A DNA stretch of 55,938 bases from an uncultured Bacteroidales bacterium (GTDB taxonomy: Bacteria; Bacteroidota; Bacteroidia; Bacteroidales; Bacteroidaceae). This document shows positions 1 through 9,749 of this stretch, in pieces. Under the pieces are notes generated by a model. It did not search any database. It was not told where the DNA came from and worked only from the letters and a program-made list of their open reading frames with translations. The stretch's first letter is position 1. The number at the start of each line of letters is the position of its first letter. The stretch is taken from positions 1 through 55,938 of the forward strand of contig CADBXO010000007.1 in the NCBI GenBank assembly GCA_902798685.1, in the 5' to 3' direction. The translations under genes and the position numbers were made by a program.

Positions 1-85
1 CCCATAACAATCTTGTGTATAATTGGACCGCGAAGATAACGCTTTTATCAAACGGAATCATTATTTTTGAATAGTTTAAACAACG
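1..85. promoter_or_regulatory. Upstream region of the addA-like operon, possibly divergent
   Basis: A plus-strand -7 box TATTTTTG lies at 62-69, about 17 bases before the ATG at 86, and fits the Bacteroidota TAnnTTTG consensus. On the minus strand TATCTTCG reads at 38-31, followed by an ATG at 5-3. A divergent gene may therefore begin at the window edge, but only about one codon of it is visible. No other gene is seen here. Confidence 0.4.
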
Positions 86-3000
86 ATGGGTAACAATTCG
101 CACCTCACTGTGTATAAGGCATCGGCCGGATCGGGCAAAACATTCCGTCTGGCCGTGCAGTACATTACCATGCTTGTTAACGACCCTGAGGATTACCGTC
201 ACATCCTTGCCGTAACCTTCACCAACAAGGCCACGGCCGAGATGAAACAGCGCATCCTCTCGCAGCTTTATGGCATCGGCCACAGCCTCAAGAATTCTGA
301 GAGCTATTACCAGGAGGTTAAGAAAGCAGTAACATATAATGAGCAGACCATTCGTCACAAAGCTCTGGTTGCTCTGGACATGATACTGCAGGACTACGGG
401 AGGTTCCGCATAGAAACAATTGACAGCTTTTTTCAGACTGTATTGCGCGGCCTTGCACGTGAATTGCACATAGGAGCAAACCTTACCCTTGAACTTGACA
501 CAGAACTGGTTATTGACGAGGCCGTCGATTCGTTCCTGGCCAGCGTTGAACAGGGGTCCGATGACCGCCGCAACGTCATGGAGTTTGTGGAGAGCAATAT
601 CGAAAATGACCGCAGTTGGTCCATTGACGGCACACTCAAAAAATTCTCACGTGAACTGTTCCGCGAGATATTCATGGAAAAAGGTGACGAGCTGCGCCAA
701 ATACTCTCCCAACCCAATGCGGTTGCCGATTACAAACGCAACCTGACAACAGCCCGTGACACTGTCCTGCCAGGTTTGCTTGAAAAAGTGAAGGCGACTG
801 GTCAGGATATGATTGGCGCAATTTCATCGGCAGGTTCATCACTTGAGGAACTCAACAGGTATGTCAAACCGTTAATTCAGAAGATTGCCGACGGCACGTT
901 TGTCGATGCAGACCTTAGCAGAGGAAAGACTCTGGGCAATTGCCTGGAAGACCCCGACAAGTTCTATGACAAGGGGACACTACAGAAATCTCCATATCTG
1001 TCAAATCTTGCCCAAGAGCGTCTTGCTCCCCTTCTTTCCAGAGCCAAGGAACTCTATGATGAGTATAATTTCAATCGCAACTCATTCAATGCCGCTCTGC
1101 AATACATCCATGAGCTGAGTCTGCTGCTGGGTATACGTGCAGAGATAGACCGTCAGAGTCAGGAACAGGGCCGTTTCATATTGGCCGATACGCCCCAACT
1201 GCTGAGTAAGCTGTCCGGCAGTGACACTTCATTCGTATATGAAAAGACCGGAAGCTTCATAGACCACCTCATGATAGATGAGTTCCAGGATACCTCACGC
1301 CTGCAGTGGGGCAACCTGCGCCTGCTGCTCTGGGAGTGCCTGGCCATAGGCAAGGACTGCCTTGTGGTAGGAGATGTCAAACAAGCCATCTACCGCTGGC
1401 GCAACAGTGACTGGGACATTCTCAACTCCAGGATGGAGAAAGAGCTTGCCATTTACCACCCACAGGCGGTACCTATGGAGGGCAATTACCGCAGTCATCA
1501 GAACGTGATCGATTTCAACAACGCCCTGTTTCCAAAGGCTGTTGAGATGGCGCAGATGCACTACATCGGCCAAACCGGTAACGGTTACCCCGCAATTGAA
1601 GACGCCTACAAGGAGGTTGAGCAGGTCAGTTCCAAAGCTGACTGCCAAGGCTACGTATATGTCATGGCCGAGGGCAAGAAAGACAAAAAAAACGATAAGA
1701 ATAAGGAGAAAAAGGCAGATTCTCCCGACAAAATATTCCTTCAGATTGAGGAGCAGCTTGATAAACTGACAGCAGCCGGAGTAGAACAGACAGATATAGC
1801 CATACTCTGCCGTTACAGCAACCAGATAGCAGATATCGCCCAATGGTTCGTAACAAACCGGCCGGAATACCGCATGATATCAAGCGAGGCCTTCGAGCTG
1901 GGTTCATCGGCCGCTGTTCGCATACTCATAAACGCACTGCGCTGGCTTACGGACAAAACTGATAATGTCGCCCTGGCACAGCTTGTCTGGGAGCGTGAGT
2001 GCAGCATTGTCAAGTCAGGACTCCCGTTCGACCGCCTTATAGCTCAAGGTCTTGAATCCGCCCTGCCACAAGCTTTCAGTGATCAGCTTGAGTCTCTGCG
2101 TCATCTGCCGCTCTATGAACTGACAGAGAAACTCTACTCCATTCTGGAGTTAAACCGCATACCCGGACAGGACCAGTACATCATGACCCTGTTTGACACC
2201 ATATGCCAATGGCTCAGCCGCAACCCAGGTGAACCTTCGGCATTCCTTACAGAATGGGAAGAGAAACTCTTTAAGACCCCTATCCCCGCAACCGATGTCA
2301 ACGGCATTCGCCTGCTCACCATACACAAGTCAAAGGGACTGGAGTTCCACACCGTCATCGTACCCTATTGCAACTGGGAAATCATTGACACCCATCACAG
2401 CGAACGCATCTGGACCAACCCCACCGTTGACCCGTTCAAGGGTATGCCCCTGCTTCCCATAGGATTCAGCAGCAAACTGGCAAACTCAGTCTTCAGTCAG
2501 GAATACAAGCAGGAAGCCGGCTTGCAGATAGTTGACAACCTGAACCTTCTCTACGTCGCCCTGACCAGAGCCATAAGCAACCTCATAGTCCTGAGCCCGT
2601 CAGGCCGCGGAACCACTATGTCCGATGTTTTGGTTTACGCTCTCTCAGCCGCCTTCGGTTGCCAGCCACAGGAACAGAACCTGTACATCTATGAGAACGG
2701 CCAAATAATGCCGCACACAGAGAAGGAAAAGGAGTCAAGCGACAACCCGTTTGAGCTCAAGCCCACACCCCAGGATCTCCAGCTGTGTTCCTTCCCCATA
2801 AACGCAAGGTTCCGCCAGTCTGGCGAGTCCACCCGTTTTGTCCATTCCACCGATGACTCCGATGACCGTCAGGAAGAGTACATCCAGACCGGCAAGCTGC
2901 TTCACAGCCTCTTTGCCACCATACGCACGACCGATGATATCAATCCTCAGATTGACAATATGTTAAGCCAGGGCCTGATTGAAACCGCAAGGAAGGCCGA

Positions 3001-3313
3001 TGAACTCAAGAAGATGATTCCCGCGCACATAGAGGCATCGGGCGTATCATCATGGTTCAACGGTGACTACCGTCTTTTCAATGAGGTCTCAATCATCTAC
3101 CGTGACGGAGGAGTTCTCCAGACCCGCCGCCCCGACCGCGTAATGATTGCCCCCGATGGCCACGCCATTGTAGTGGACTTCAAGTTCGGCCGCGACCGCG
3201 AGGAGTATCTCCACCAGGTACGTGAATATATGGACCTTCTCCGCAAAATGGGCCATCCGTCTGTCGAGGGCCATATCTGGTACGTATATTCAAACAAGAT
3301 AACCAACTGCTAA
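86..3313 (+). CDS. AddA/RecB-like UvrD-family helicase with C-terminal PD-(D/E)XK nuclease
   Basis: This is a superfamily 1 helicase-nuclease of 1075 residues, expected to act with an AddB-type partner on double-strand DNA ends in recombinational repair. The Walker A motif ASAGSGKT is at residues 12-19 and motif Ia (TFTNKATAEMK) at about 46. Walker B DEFQD is at about 398-402, followed by QAIYRWR near 430. The late motifs are IHKSKGLEFHTV near 745 and YVALTRA near 825. The C-terminal nuclease core is RRPDRVM followed by VVDFKFG near 1015-1035. A lysine-rich insert (KKDKKNDKNKEKK) lies near 532. It is the first gene of a four-gene block that ends with the AddB-like partner. The size is normal for Bacteroidota AddA-like proteins. 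Confidence 0.9.
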   Translation: MGNNSHLTVYKASAGSGKTFRLAVQYITMLVNDPEDYRHILAVTFTNKATAEMKQRILSQLYGIGHSLKNSESYYQEVKKAVTYNEQTIRHKALVALDMILQDYGRFRIETIDSFFQTVLRGLARELHIGANLTLELDTELVIDEAVDSFLASVEQGSDDRRNVMEFVESNIENDRSWSIDGTLKKFSRELFREIFMEKGDELRQILSQPNAVADYKRNLTTARDTVLPGLLEKVKATGQDMIGAISSAGSSLEELNRYVKPLIQKIADGTFVDADLSRGKTLGNCLEDPDKFYDKGTLQKSPYLSNLAQERLAPLLSRAKELYDEYNFNRNSFNAALQYIHELSLLLGIRAEIDRQSQEQGRFILADTPQLLSKLSGSDTSFVYEKTGSFIDHLMIDEFQDTSRLQWGNLRLLLWECLAIGKDCLVVGDVKQAIYRWRNSDWDILNSRMEKELAIYHPQAVPMEGNYRSHQNVIDFNNALFPKAVEMAQMHYIGQTGNGYPAIEDAYKEVEQVSSKADCQGYVYVMAEGKKDKKNDKNKEKKADSPDKIFLQIEEQLDKLTAAGVEQTDIAILCRYSNQIADIAQWFVTNRPEYRMISSEAFELGSSAAVRILINALRWLTDKTDNVALAQLVWERECSIVKSGLPFDRLIAQGLESALPQAFSDQLESLRHLPLYELTEKLYSILELNRIPGQDQYIMTLFDTICQWLSRNPGEPSAFLTEWEEKLFKTPIPATDVNGIRLLTIHKSKGLEFHTVIVPYCNWEIIDTHHSERIWTNPTVDPFKGMPLLPIGFSSKLANSVFSQEYKQEAGLQIVDNLNLLYVALTRAISNLIVLSPSGRGTTMSDVLVYALSAAFGCQPQEQNLYIYENGQIMPHTEKEKESSDNPFELKPTPQDLQLCSFPINARFRQSGESTRFVHSTDDSDDRQEEYIQTGKLLHSLFATIRTTDDINPQIDNMLSQGLIETARKADELKKMIPAHIEASGVSSWFNGDYRLFNEVSIIYRDGGVLQTRRPDRVMIAPDGHAIVVDFKFGRDREEYLHQVREYMDLLRKMGHPSVEGHIWYVYSNKITNC

Positions 3314-3325
3314 CACTATAAGCTT

Positions 3326-4165
3326 ATGACTATCCGGAGACTATTTTTTATTACAGCAATAGCATGCCTGCCCATGGCATCGGCCCAGGCCAAACGTGCC
3401 AAGAGTTATGCGCCAAAGGGTTACGAACTCGTATGGCAGGATGAATTCAATGAGGGCACAGAGCCCGATGCCACCAAATGGAACCACGTGGTAATGCGCC
3501 AAGGCATGGTCAACCACGAGCTCCAGAACTACGTAAACCACGTAACTCCCGCCGGCACACCCGTAACTGAGGTCAAGGACGGCACCCTGCGCATAAACTG
3601 CTTCAAAGAGGACGGCAAGGTCTATTCAGGCCGCATTAACGGTAACGCCCGCACCGGCTGGCAGTACGGCTATTTTGAGGCCCGCATAAAACTGCCCAAA
3701 GGCAAGGGCACATGGCCAGCATTCTGGATGATGCCCGCCGCCAACCGCATGCCCAACAACGGCTGGCCACGCTGCGGCGAGATAGACATCCTGGAAGAGG
3801 TTGGATTCACGCCCAACGAGGTCTCATCATCCATCCACACCCAGGCCTACAACCACACCAACAAGACCCACAAGACCCAAGCCGTCACCATCAAGAAAGC
3901 CGAGGGCGATTTCCACATCTACTCCCTCCTATGGACCGATGACGAAATCATAACCTACGTCGACGGCAAGGAACTGCTCCACCTGGAGAAATCAGTTCTG
4001 GGCGATTCCCATGATGAGTGGCCCTTCCACTACCCCTTCCACATAATCCTAAACCTGGCCTGGGGCGGTGACTGGGGCGGCCAGGAAGGCGTTGACGAGG
4101 ACGCTCTCCCAGTAACAATGGAGGTCGATTACGTTCGCGTTTATCAGCAACCCTCAGAAAACTGA
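3326..4165 (+). CDS. Secreted glycoside hydrolase family 16 (beta-glucanase/laminarinase-like)
   Basis: A 279-residue GH16 enzyme that should hydrolyse beta-1,3 or beta-1,3/1,4 glucans or a related galactan. The start has a classical signal peptide (hydrophobic run ending ASAQA near residue 22), so it is exported. The family signature ExDxxE is seen as GEIDILEE, with the nucleophile Glu near residue 152 and the acid/base Glu near 157. Typical flanking GH16 motifs are YGYFEARIKLP, WPAFWMM and LNLAWGGDWGG. It starts 12 bases after the AddA-like stop and 4 bases precede the next gene, so it is probably cotranscribed with DNA-repair genes, which is an unexpected setting. No carbohydrate-binding module is present. 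Substrate cannot be decided from sequence alone. Confidence 0.88.
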   Translation: MTIRRLFFITAIACLPMASAQAKRAKSYAPKGYELVWQDEFNEGTEPDATKWNHVVMRQGMVNHELQNYVNHVTPAGTPVTEVKDGTLRINCFKEDGKVYSGRINGNARTGWQYGYFEARIKLPKGKGTWPAFWMMPAANRMPNNGWPRCGEIDILEEVGFTPNEVSSSIHTQAYNHTNKTHKTQAVTIKKAEGDFHIYSLLWTDDEIITYVDGKELLHLEKSVLGDSHDEWPFHYPFHIILNLAWGGDWGGQEGVDEDALPVTMEVDYVRVYQQPSEN

Positions 4166-4169
4166 TCAT

Positions 4170-5102
4170 ATGAAGAAAGCATTGGTGATAATATCGGCCG
4201 CATTAATGCTGGCAGCATGCGGTGACAGTCAGAAGCAGCTTATCAGGCGTGCGGAGAAACTGTGTGCGTACATTCCGGACCATGCGTTGCTGGAAAAGTC
4301 AGAGGGTTATTTGACGGCCGATTTCTATGCGCTACTGGACACCATGTTCTACAGGCTGCCGGCACATGAGGCTATGGACCATGAGTGGCTCTACTATTTT
4401 GTAACCGGTAATGGCGGAACTATTGCCGACTACACTGTCGTTGATGTAAACAAGACCGATGACACTCACGCCGTGGCCACCATTAACGTGCGCCAGATGT
4501 GGGAGGACGGCTCTTTTGATCCGGAGACGGACATTGAGGAGCACAGGCTCTATATGGAGAAGGTCAACGGCAAATGGCTGATGTCTGACTTTGATGAGCA
4601 TAAGCAGGATTGCATCCAGTATATAGCCAACAACCGCAAGGAGCAGGCTCTGCGTGATGCCATAAGCGAATATCTTGTAACGGAGATAGGACCGCAGTAC
4701 AGACATGGTCAGTTGTGTATTCCCACCATCATGATTGTCCATGAAGAGGAGATGAGCGAAGTCCGCACTCTTGTCTGGGGTGATTTCTGGATCTTCTGGT
4801 ACGATGTAGCAGGTGACACTCTCAAGACTGTATCAGGAGGTAATCACTCTGGATGCATGACTCTGCGCAAGCAGAACGGAACTGTCAGGGTTACCGGATT
4901 TGTGCAGGCTTCTGACGGCGCAGGTTATGACGCCAGTGTCAAGAGGATATTCGGTGACTTTTATGACATATACCAGAACATGCACTCCAACCAGGACGTA
5001 CGTGAAGCCGTACGCCAGGAGCAGCTGACTGAGTACGTATATCGCTACAATCTCGATATTCACTATTACTATGACTACGGCTGGGATGCCGTCGGATTAT
5101 AA
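4170..5102 (+). CDS. Lipoprotein of unknown function, possible NTF2-like domain
   Basis: A 310-residue predicted lipoprotein. The N-terminus is a short signal with lipobox LAAC (Cys near residue 17), so it should be anchored in an envelope membrane. Residues about 45-150 (DFYALLDTM, then VVDVNKTDDTHAVATINV, then EKVNGKWLMSDFD) resemble the NTF2-like/DUF3828 type of small alpha+beta fold, where a Lys-Trp-hydrophobic strand closes the cone. That resemblance is weak and by eye only. The C-terminal half (about 165-310) is not recognised and ends in a Tyr-rich segment. The gene sits 4 bases after GH16 and 3 bases before the AddB-like gene, so it belongs to the same transcript. Confidence 0.7.
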   Translation: MKKALVIISAALMLAACGDSQKQLIRRAEKLCAYIPDHALLEKSEGYLTADFYALLDTMFYRLPAHEAMDHEWLYYFVTGNGGTIADYTVVDVNKTDDTHAVATINVRQMWEDGSFDPETDIEEHRLYMEKVNGKWLMSDFDEHKQDCIQYIANNRKEQALRDAISEYLVTEIGPQYRHGQLCIPTIMIVHEEEMSEVRTLVWGDFWIFWYDVAGDTLKTVSGGNHSGCMTLRKQNGTVRVTGFVQASDGAGYDASVKRIFGDFYDIYQNMHSNQDVREAVRQEQLTEYVYRYNLDIHYYYDYGWDAVGL

Positions 5103-5105
5103 ACT

Positions 5106-7988
5106 ATGGAACCGTTCCTTAAGATAGTAGCAGAGGACCTTTACAGCAAGTTCGGTTCTGAGAACGGACTGGCTGACATCACGGTGGTTTTCCCTAACCG
5201 CCGTGCAAGGCTGTTCTTTGATGACCTGCTTTCAGCATGCTCATCGGCCCCGGTCTGGTCTCCGCAATACACTACCATTGAGGACCTGTTCCACTCTCAG
5301 TCTGATTTGCGGCCTGCAGACCGCATTGAGATGGTCACCCTGCTCCACAAGATCTATCAGGAGGAACTTCACACTGAAGAATCACTTGACAGTTTCTGGT
5401 CATGGGGGGAACTCATGCTGGCCGATTTCGATGATGTGGACCGAAACCTGGCCCCTGCCGACCAGCTGTTCAGCCTGTTGCGTGAGCAGCGTGAGCTTAC
5501 CGATACTTCTTTTCTGACCGATGAGCAGAGAAAAGCCCTGGAGCAGTTCTTCGGCGAGATGAAAAACGCCCAGCCCACCCAGCTGCGAGAGCATTACCAG
5601 GCAGTTTGGAGTGTGCTCGGCAACATCTATGAGCGGTTCGGCAAACTGCTGTCTGACAAGGGTATAGGCTACAGCGGAATGATCCAGCGTCGTGTCATTG
5701 CAAGCCTTGATACGGAACGTCTTACAGCCCGCAAATACGCCTTTGTAGGATTCAACAGCCTGGACGGCGCCGAGAGGGAGTTATTCCGCGCCATACAAAA
5801 GGCCAGCAAGGCACTCTTCTACTGGGATTATGACCCCGCCTACACAGAGAGCAGCCTGCCGCATGAAGCTGGCCGGTTCCTTCGTGACAACCTGAAAGAG
5901 TTCCCCAATGAGCTGCCCCGTGAATTGTTCGACGGCATGCACAAGGCACGTCTTACCATCGTTGAAGCATCGACCGATAATGCCCAGGCACGTTTCATTC
6001 CACAGTGGCTTGGTTCCCTTGGAACCGGGAAAGCCGGTAAGGAGACCGCTATTGTGTTGGCCGATGAGAATCTACTCCAGCCCGTCCTGCACAGTATACC
6101 GCAGGAGCGCATAAACAACGTGAACATTACCATGGGTTACAAACTGTCAGAGACATCGCTCTACAGTCTGGTAAACGCCCTGATAGACATGCAGCGCCTT
6201 GCTGCCAGGAACAAAGGCCGTTTCAGCATACAGTCACTCAGCCGCGTGCTGGGTAACCCCATGACGGCTGCCCTGTCGGCTGATGCACCCAAAATACTTG
6301 AAGAGTTACGCGCCAGCCGCCGTATATTCCCTGACACCACTGCAATCACAGACAGTAAGGAGCTTGCGGTACTTGTTACACCCGCAACAGACAACAAATC
6401 CCTGCTGCAATACCTCCAGAACGTACTCAAGGCACTTGTGCCGGTCATCCGTGAACGTGCTGACGACACCCTGTTCCAGCCGCTCAACCAGGAATCCCTT
6501 TACCGCATATATACGCAGATAAACCGCCTCTACTCCCTCATGGAGTCCGGAGGATTGGATATAAGCACAGACACACTTTGCCGCCTTATACGCTCCGTAC
6601 TTGCCACAACCACCGTTCCTTTCCACGGCGAACCCGCTGTAGGAATGCAGATCATGGGACTTATCGAGACCCGTAACCTGGACTTTAAGAACGTGTTGCT
6701 GCTGTCGGCACAGGAGGGTGCGCTGCCCAAATCAGGACAGAGCTCATCATTCATTCCGTATAATATCCGTGTGGCGTTCGGACTCACCACGATGCAGGAT
6801 AAAAGTGCGGTTTCATCGTACAATTTCCACCATCTGCTGCAGAGGGCTGAGAACGTGACCATGGTCTATAACAGCAATGCCGATGCCAAGGGAATCGGAA
6901 AAGGACAGATATCACGTTATCTGCTGCAGCTCATTGTGAGCGGTGCCGATATAAACCGCATAACGCTCAAGACGGACCGTCAGGATACTGAGCCACAGAC
7001 TCTCAGCATCACCAAGACACAGGCAGTACTGGAGGAGCTGTGCCGCAGGTATGACTACTCCAACCCCAAGACATTCCTGTCACCATCGGCCCTGAACAGA
7101 TACATGAACTGCCCTCTCCAGTTCTATCTTGCACAGATAGCAGGTCTCAAGAAGCCCAATGATACCGATACTGAGATAGACTATGCCATGTTCGGAACGC
7201 TGTTCCACAAGAGCGCAGAGCTGGCATATAACTATCTGTCACAGGACAGTCAGACCATAACCGCAGCAGCCATTGACTCGCTGCTCAAGGATGGCAAGCG
7301 TCTTGAAGGATTTGTACAGCAGGCTTTCAAGGATGATTATTTTGCCCGCAAGGCAGTTGACAAGGCCGATTACAGCGGAACCCAGTCCATCAACTATGAC
7401 GTGATACTCAAGTACCTGCGTCAGGTGCTGCGCATGGATATGGAACTGTACGCTCCGTTCAGTTACGTAGGTAGTGAAGATGAGGGCTATCAGCACGTTG
7501 TTGAGGTTCCGGATCCCCTGAATGCAGGTTCAATGAAACAGATACGCCTTAAGGGTATCATCGACCGTCTGGACTGCAAGGATGGCATTCTGCGTATTGT
7601 GGACTATAAGACAGGATCGGACAAGGGCACCCCTGACTCTGTCGCAGACCTGTTCCCGCCCACTGAATTCAAGAAACGCAAGAGCCAGGCCTTCCAGATA
7701 TTCTACTACGCTTATATAATGAGCATGCAGCCGCAGTTCAGCAAATACCGGTTGGCCCCCACTCTGCTATACACCCGTTCATCATCAAAACCCACCAAGC
7801 AGGACATCTATTACAAGATAGGAACAGATGTTCTTACTGATTTCAACACTCAGTGTGAGCAGGAATTCCGGAACAAACTCATAGAACTGATATCCGAGTT
7901 ATTCAATCCCGATATCCCGTTTGTTCCCACCGATGAAAAAGAAACCTGCCGCAACTGTGACTTCAGTCAACTGTGCGGCAGGTCGTGA
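5106..7988 (+). CDS. AddB-like PD-(D/E)XK nuclease with probable Fe-S cluster
   Basis: A 960-residue partner of the AddA-like protein. The N-terminus (ITVVFPNRRARLFF) resembles the degenerate helicase half of AddB, and no Walker A is seen. The nuclease core is at about 818-836: GIIDRLD (Asp820) followed by IVDYKTG (Asp833, Lys835). Four cysteines are placed as in AddB and Cas4 iron-sulfur nucleases: Cys669 (RYMNCPLQFYL), then Cys948, Cys951 and Cys957 at the very C-terminus (CRNCDFSQLC). These should staple the nuclease domain with a 4Fe-4S cluster. It is the last gene of the block and begins 3 bases after the lipoprotein stop. DNA-end resection for RecA loading is the inferred role. Confidence 0.88.
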   Translation: MEPFLKIVAEDLYSKFGSENGLADITVVFPNRRARLFFDDLLSACSSAPVWSPQYTTIEDLFHSQSDLRPADRIEMVTLLHKIYQEELHTEESLDSFWSWGELMLADFDDVDRNLAPADQLFSLLREQRELTDTSFLTDEQRKALEQFFGEMKNAQPTQLREHYQAVWSVLGNIYERFGKLLSDKGIGYSGMIQRRVIASLDTERLTARKYAFVGFNSLDGAERELFRAIQKASKALFYWDYDPAYTESSLPHEAGRFLRDNLKEFPNELPRELFDGMHKARLTIVEASTDNAQARFIPQWLGSLGTGKAGKETAIVLADENLLQPVLHSIPQERINNVNITMGYKLSETSLYSLVNALIDMQRLAARNKGRFSIQSLSRVLGNPMTAALSADAPKILEELRASRRIFPDTTAITDSKELAVLVTPATDNKSLLQYLQNVLKALVPVIRERADDTLFQPLNQESLYRIYTQINRLYSLMESGGLDISTDTLCRLIRSVLATTTVPFHGEPAVGMQIMGLIETRNLDFKNVLLLSAQEGALPKSGQSSSFIPYNIRVAFGLTTMQDKSAVSSYNFHHLLQRAENVTMVYNSNADAKGIGKGQISRYLLQLIVSGADINRITLKTDRQDTEPQTLSITKTQAVLEELCRRYDYSNPKTFLSPSALNRYMNCPLQFYLAQIAGLKKPNDTDTEIDYAMFGTLFHKSAELAYNYLSQDSQTITAAAIDSLLKDGKRLEGFVQQAFKDDYFARKAVDKADYSGTQSINYDVILKYLRQVLRMDMELYAPFSYVGSEDEGYQHVVEVPDPLNAGSMKQIRLKGIIDRLDCKDGILRIVDYKTGSDKGTPDSVADLFPPTEFKKRKSQAFQIFYYAYIMSMQPQFSKYRLAPTLLYTRSSSKPTKQDIYYKIGTDVLTDFNTQCEQEFRNKLIELISELFNPDIPFVPTDEKETCRNCDFSQLCGRS

Positions 7989-8008
7989 GGCAAGTTAGAT
8001 ATTCCTTT

Positions 8009-8524
8009 TTATCTCTTTATGAATTCCAAATCCATCTGTCCGCCTCTGGCAGTCTTTCCGTCAATCAGCTTGAATTCGAATGAGCTCAGGAAATCTACAT
8101 CCTGTTCAAACTCTTCCGGTTCCATAACATACCAGCGATAAGGATATTCTTCAGTGTAGGTAAGTTCCAATGTCTCTGGATCAAATGCTCCGTCTCCGAC
8201 AAACCAACCCTTATAATCTCCATCAATAATCAGGGCATCGTAAGCGTTTTCATTCTTGAATGAGAAATAGAGTGAGTCATTCTGATAGGTGTATGTTCCT
8301 TTCAGATGGTCGCCCCATGCGATAATGTAAACGTCAACTTCGTTGCCGTTAAAGATAAGGGTCATATCCTGAGATCCGTGGCCTCCCCCTTTACGAGTAC
8401 CGTCCCAGCGTCCGTCAAGTGAAACCTTGGTCTGTGAGTTATCCTCAATCTCCTCTTCGTCACATGATGTAAAAGATAAGCCCAGCATAGCTGTAGCAAT
8501 TGCGTAAAACAAGATCTTTTTCAT
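8009..8524 (-). CDS. Small lipoprotein of unknown function
   Basis: A 171-residue predicted lipoprotein with signal and lipobox FTSC (Cys near residue 20), followed by an acidic linker (DEEEIEDN). The mature part is rich in Trp, Gly and aromatic residues and begins SLDGRWDGTRKGGG, which suggests a lipocalin-like or beta-sandwich fold. No family is recognised. It is convergent with the AddB-like gene (20 bases between stops) and divergent from the AraC-type regulator, so it is probably a single-gene unit. Confidence 0.7.
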   Translation of the reverse strand: MKKILFYAIATAMLGLSFTSCDEEEIEDNSQTKVSLDGRWDGTRKGGGHGSQDMTLIFNGNEVDVYIIAWGDHLKGTYTYQNDSLYFSFKNENAYDALIIDGDYKGWFVGDGAFDPETLELTYTEEYPYRWYVMEPEEFEQDVDFLSSFEFKLIDGKTARGGQMDLEFIKR

Positions 8525-8621
8525 TTTTTCTGTTCTTTATAAAATTTTCCGCTAAAATGGGACTTTTGTGATTGATTGACCATTCAAAACAGAAATAAAT
8601 CGGTCATATCGTACAAAACAA

Positions 8622-8629
8622 TATCTTTG
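8622..8629 (+). promoter_or_regulatory. -7 promoter box before the AraC regulator
   Basis: TATCTTTG matches the Bacteroidota TAnnTTTG -7 element. It lies 15 bases before the ATG at 8645 and inside the upstream-extended reading frame, which favours the ATG at 8645 as the true start. Confidence 0.55.
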
Positions 8630-8644
8630 CAATCAATAACAGTT

Positions 8645-9715
8645 ATGATAGAAAACCTCAGTCCTATCCTTCCCTTCATGGTCTGTCTGTTCTGGACAAT
8701 CCATGCCGGTATCAGTTACAGAGAACTAAACAAGGCACAGCGTTACCTTGGAGTGTTCCTTTTTGTCTCCATGTTACTGTTTCTCTACCATGGAGTCTAT
8801 TACAGCACTGACTATTCGGCCGATGACTACAAAGTGTTGACAGTCTTATACTCATGGTCAACCTTGACTACATATCCGTTGTATTACCTCTACATCAAGG
8901 CTATAACGGATTATCATAATCCCGGCAAGTATGAGATGGCACTGCTGTTCGCTCCTGGTCTCATTGCCACCGTGTCAAGTATATTGACGCTCACATTCGG
9001 ACTTGCGCATCAGTTCACAGACACTTTCATCAGTATAGTACGCCCCATACAGACCGTCTTGGTGTGCGTAATCAGTCTGTTAAAACTCACCGCTTTTGAC
9101 CGCAGTGTCTATGACTCCTACTCGGAGGTTGAGGGAAAGACCGCCCAGCCCATCATTGTCCTGGTTGCCGTACAGTTCACAGCCGCAATCTGTACCGTGG
9201 TGCTGACCATTCTGGGACCGCGTTTCTTTACCGGAAAGACCATACTGGTGGTACCGTCTGTCCTTTTTGCCAGTACAATATACGCTATAGCCTATGTAGG
9301 GTTTCGATACCGTTTCGGTGCGTACCAGATGGAGACTGAACTCAAGGAGGATATCTTATCGGACGATAAGGAAAAAGAGGACTCTGTACTTTTCAAGGTC
9401 ATACAGGAAAAGATGCAGAAAGAGAAGATGTACCTCAAGCCCGGTCTGTCAGTTGTCGACGTGGCCAAATCCATAGGCAGCAACCGCACCTACGTATCGG
9501 CAAGCATCAACTCACAAAGCGGTAAATCTTTTGCCACGTATGTCAACACCTACAGGGTGGAATACGCCAAGACAATAATGGAAAAAGACGGAAAACTCTC
9601 CATTGCCCAGGTTGCCGAAATGTCAGGATTTGCCAGCGAGGAATCCTTCCGCCGAAACTTCAGGAACATCACCGGCAAATCCCCATCTGACTGGACTGGA
9701 TCGGTCCGTCTTTAA
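8645..9715 (+). CDS. Membrane-anchored AraC-family transcriptional regulator
   Basis: About 356 residues. The N-terminal 215 or so contain roughly six or seven hydrophobic segments, followed by a short acidic cytoplasmic linker (DILSDDKEKED) and a C-terminal AraC-type double helix-turn-helix. The DNA-binding half shows GSNRTYVSASINS and the second helix region IAQVAEMSGFASEESFRRNFR, then the usual GKSPSDW. The protein probably senses a membrane or periplasmic cue and binds DNA while tethered. The reading frame is open back to 8576, but the -7 box at 8622-8629 makes 8645 the better start. Two more regulators of the same architecture occur in the window. Target genes are unknown; the divergent lipoprotein is one candidate. 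Confidence 0.85.
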   Translation: MIENLSPILPFMVCLFWTIHAGISYRELNKAQRYLGVFLFVSMLLFLYHGVYYSTDYSADDYKVLTVLYSWSTLTTYPLYYLYIKAITDYHNPGKYEMALLFAPGLIATVSSILTLTFGLAHQFTDTFISIVRPIQTVLVCVISLLKLTAFDRSVYDSYSEVEGKTAQPIIVLVAVQFTAAICTVVLTILGPRFFTGKTILVVPSVLFASTIYAIAYVGFRYRFGAYQMETELKEDILSDDKEKEDSVLFKVIQEKMQKEKMYLKPGLSVVDVAKSIGSNRTYVSASINSQSGKSFATYVNTYRVEYAKTIMEKDGKLSIAQVAEMSGFASEESFRRNFRNITGKSPSDWTGSVRL

Positions 9716-9728
9716 TCTTTACAGTATA

Positions 9729-9743
9729 TCCGGTTATACCGGA
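9729..9743. terminator. Short hairpin between convergent genes
   Basis: TCCGG-TTATA-CCGGA forms a 5-bp stem between the AraC stop at 9715 and the esterase stop at 9750. It is followed by a weak T-rich stretch (CTTTGTTTAT). It may end transcription in one or both directions. Confidence 0.4.
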
Positions 9744-9749
9744 CTTTGT

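Noticed and set aside
1295-1843. Minus-strand reading frame of 182 codons inside the AddA-like gene
   Set aside because: The opposite frame contains the helicase motifs DEFQD and QAIYRWR; the antisense frame is hydrophobic only by codon mirror effect.
4332-4742. Minus-strand reading frame of 136 codons inside the lipoprotein gene
   Set aside because: It has no recognisable domain or promoter and is fully antisense to a lipoprotein gene with a good signal sequence.
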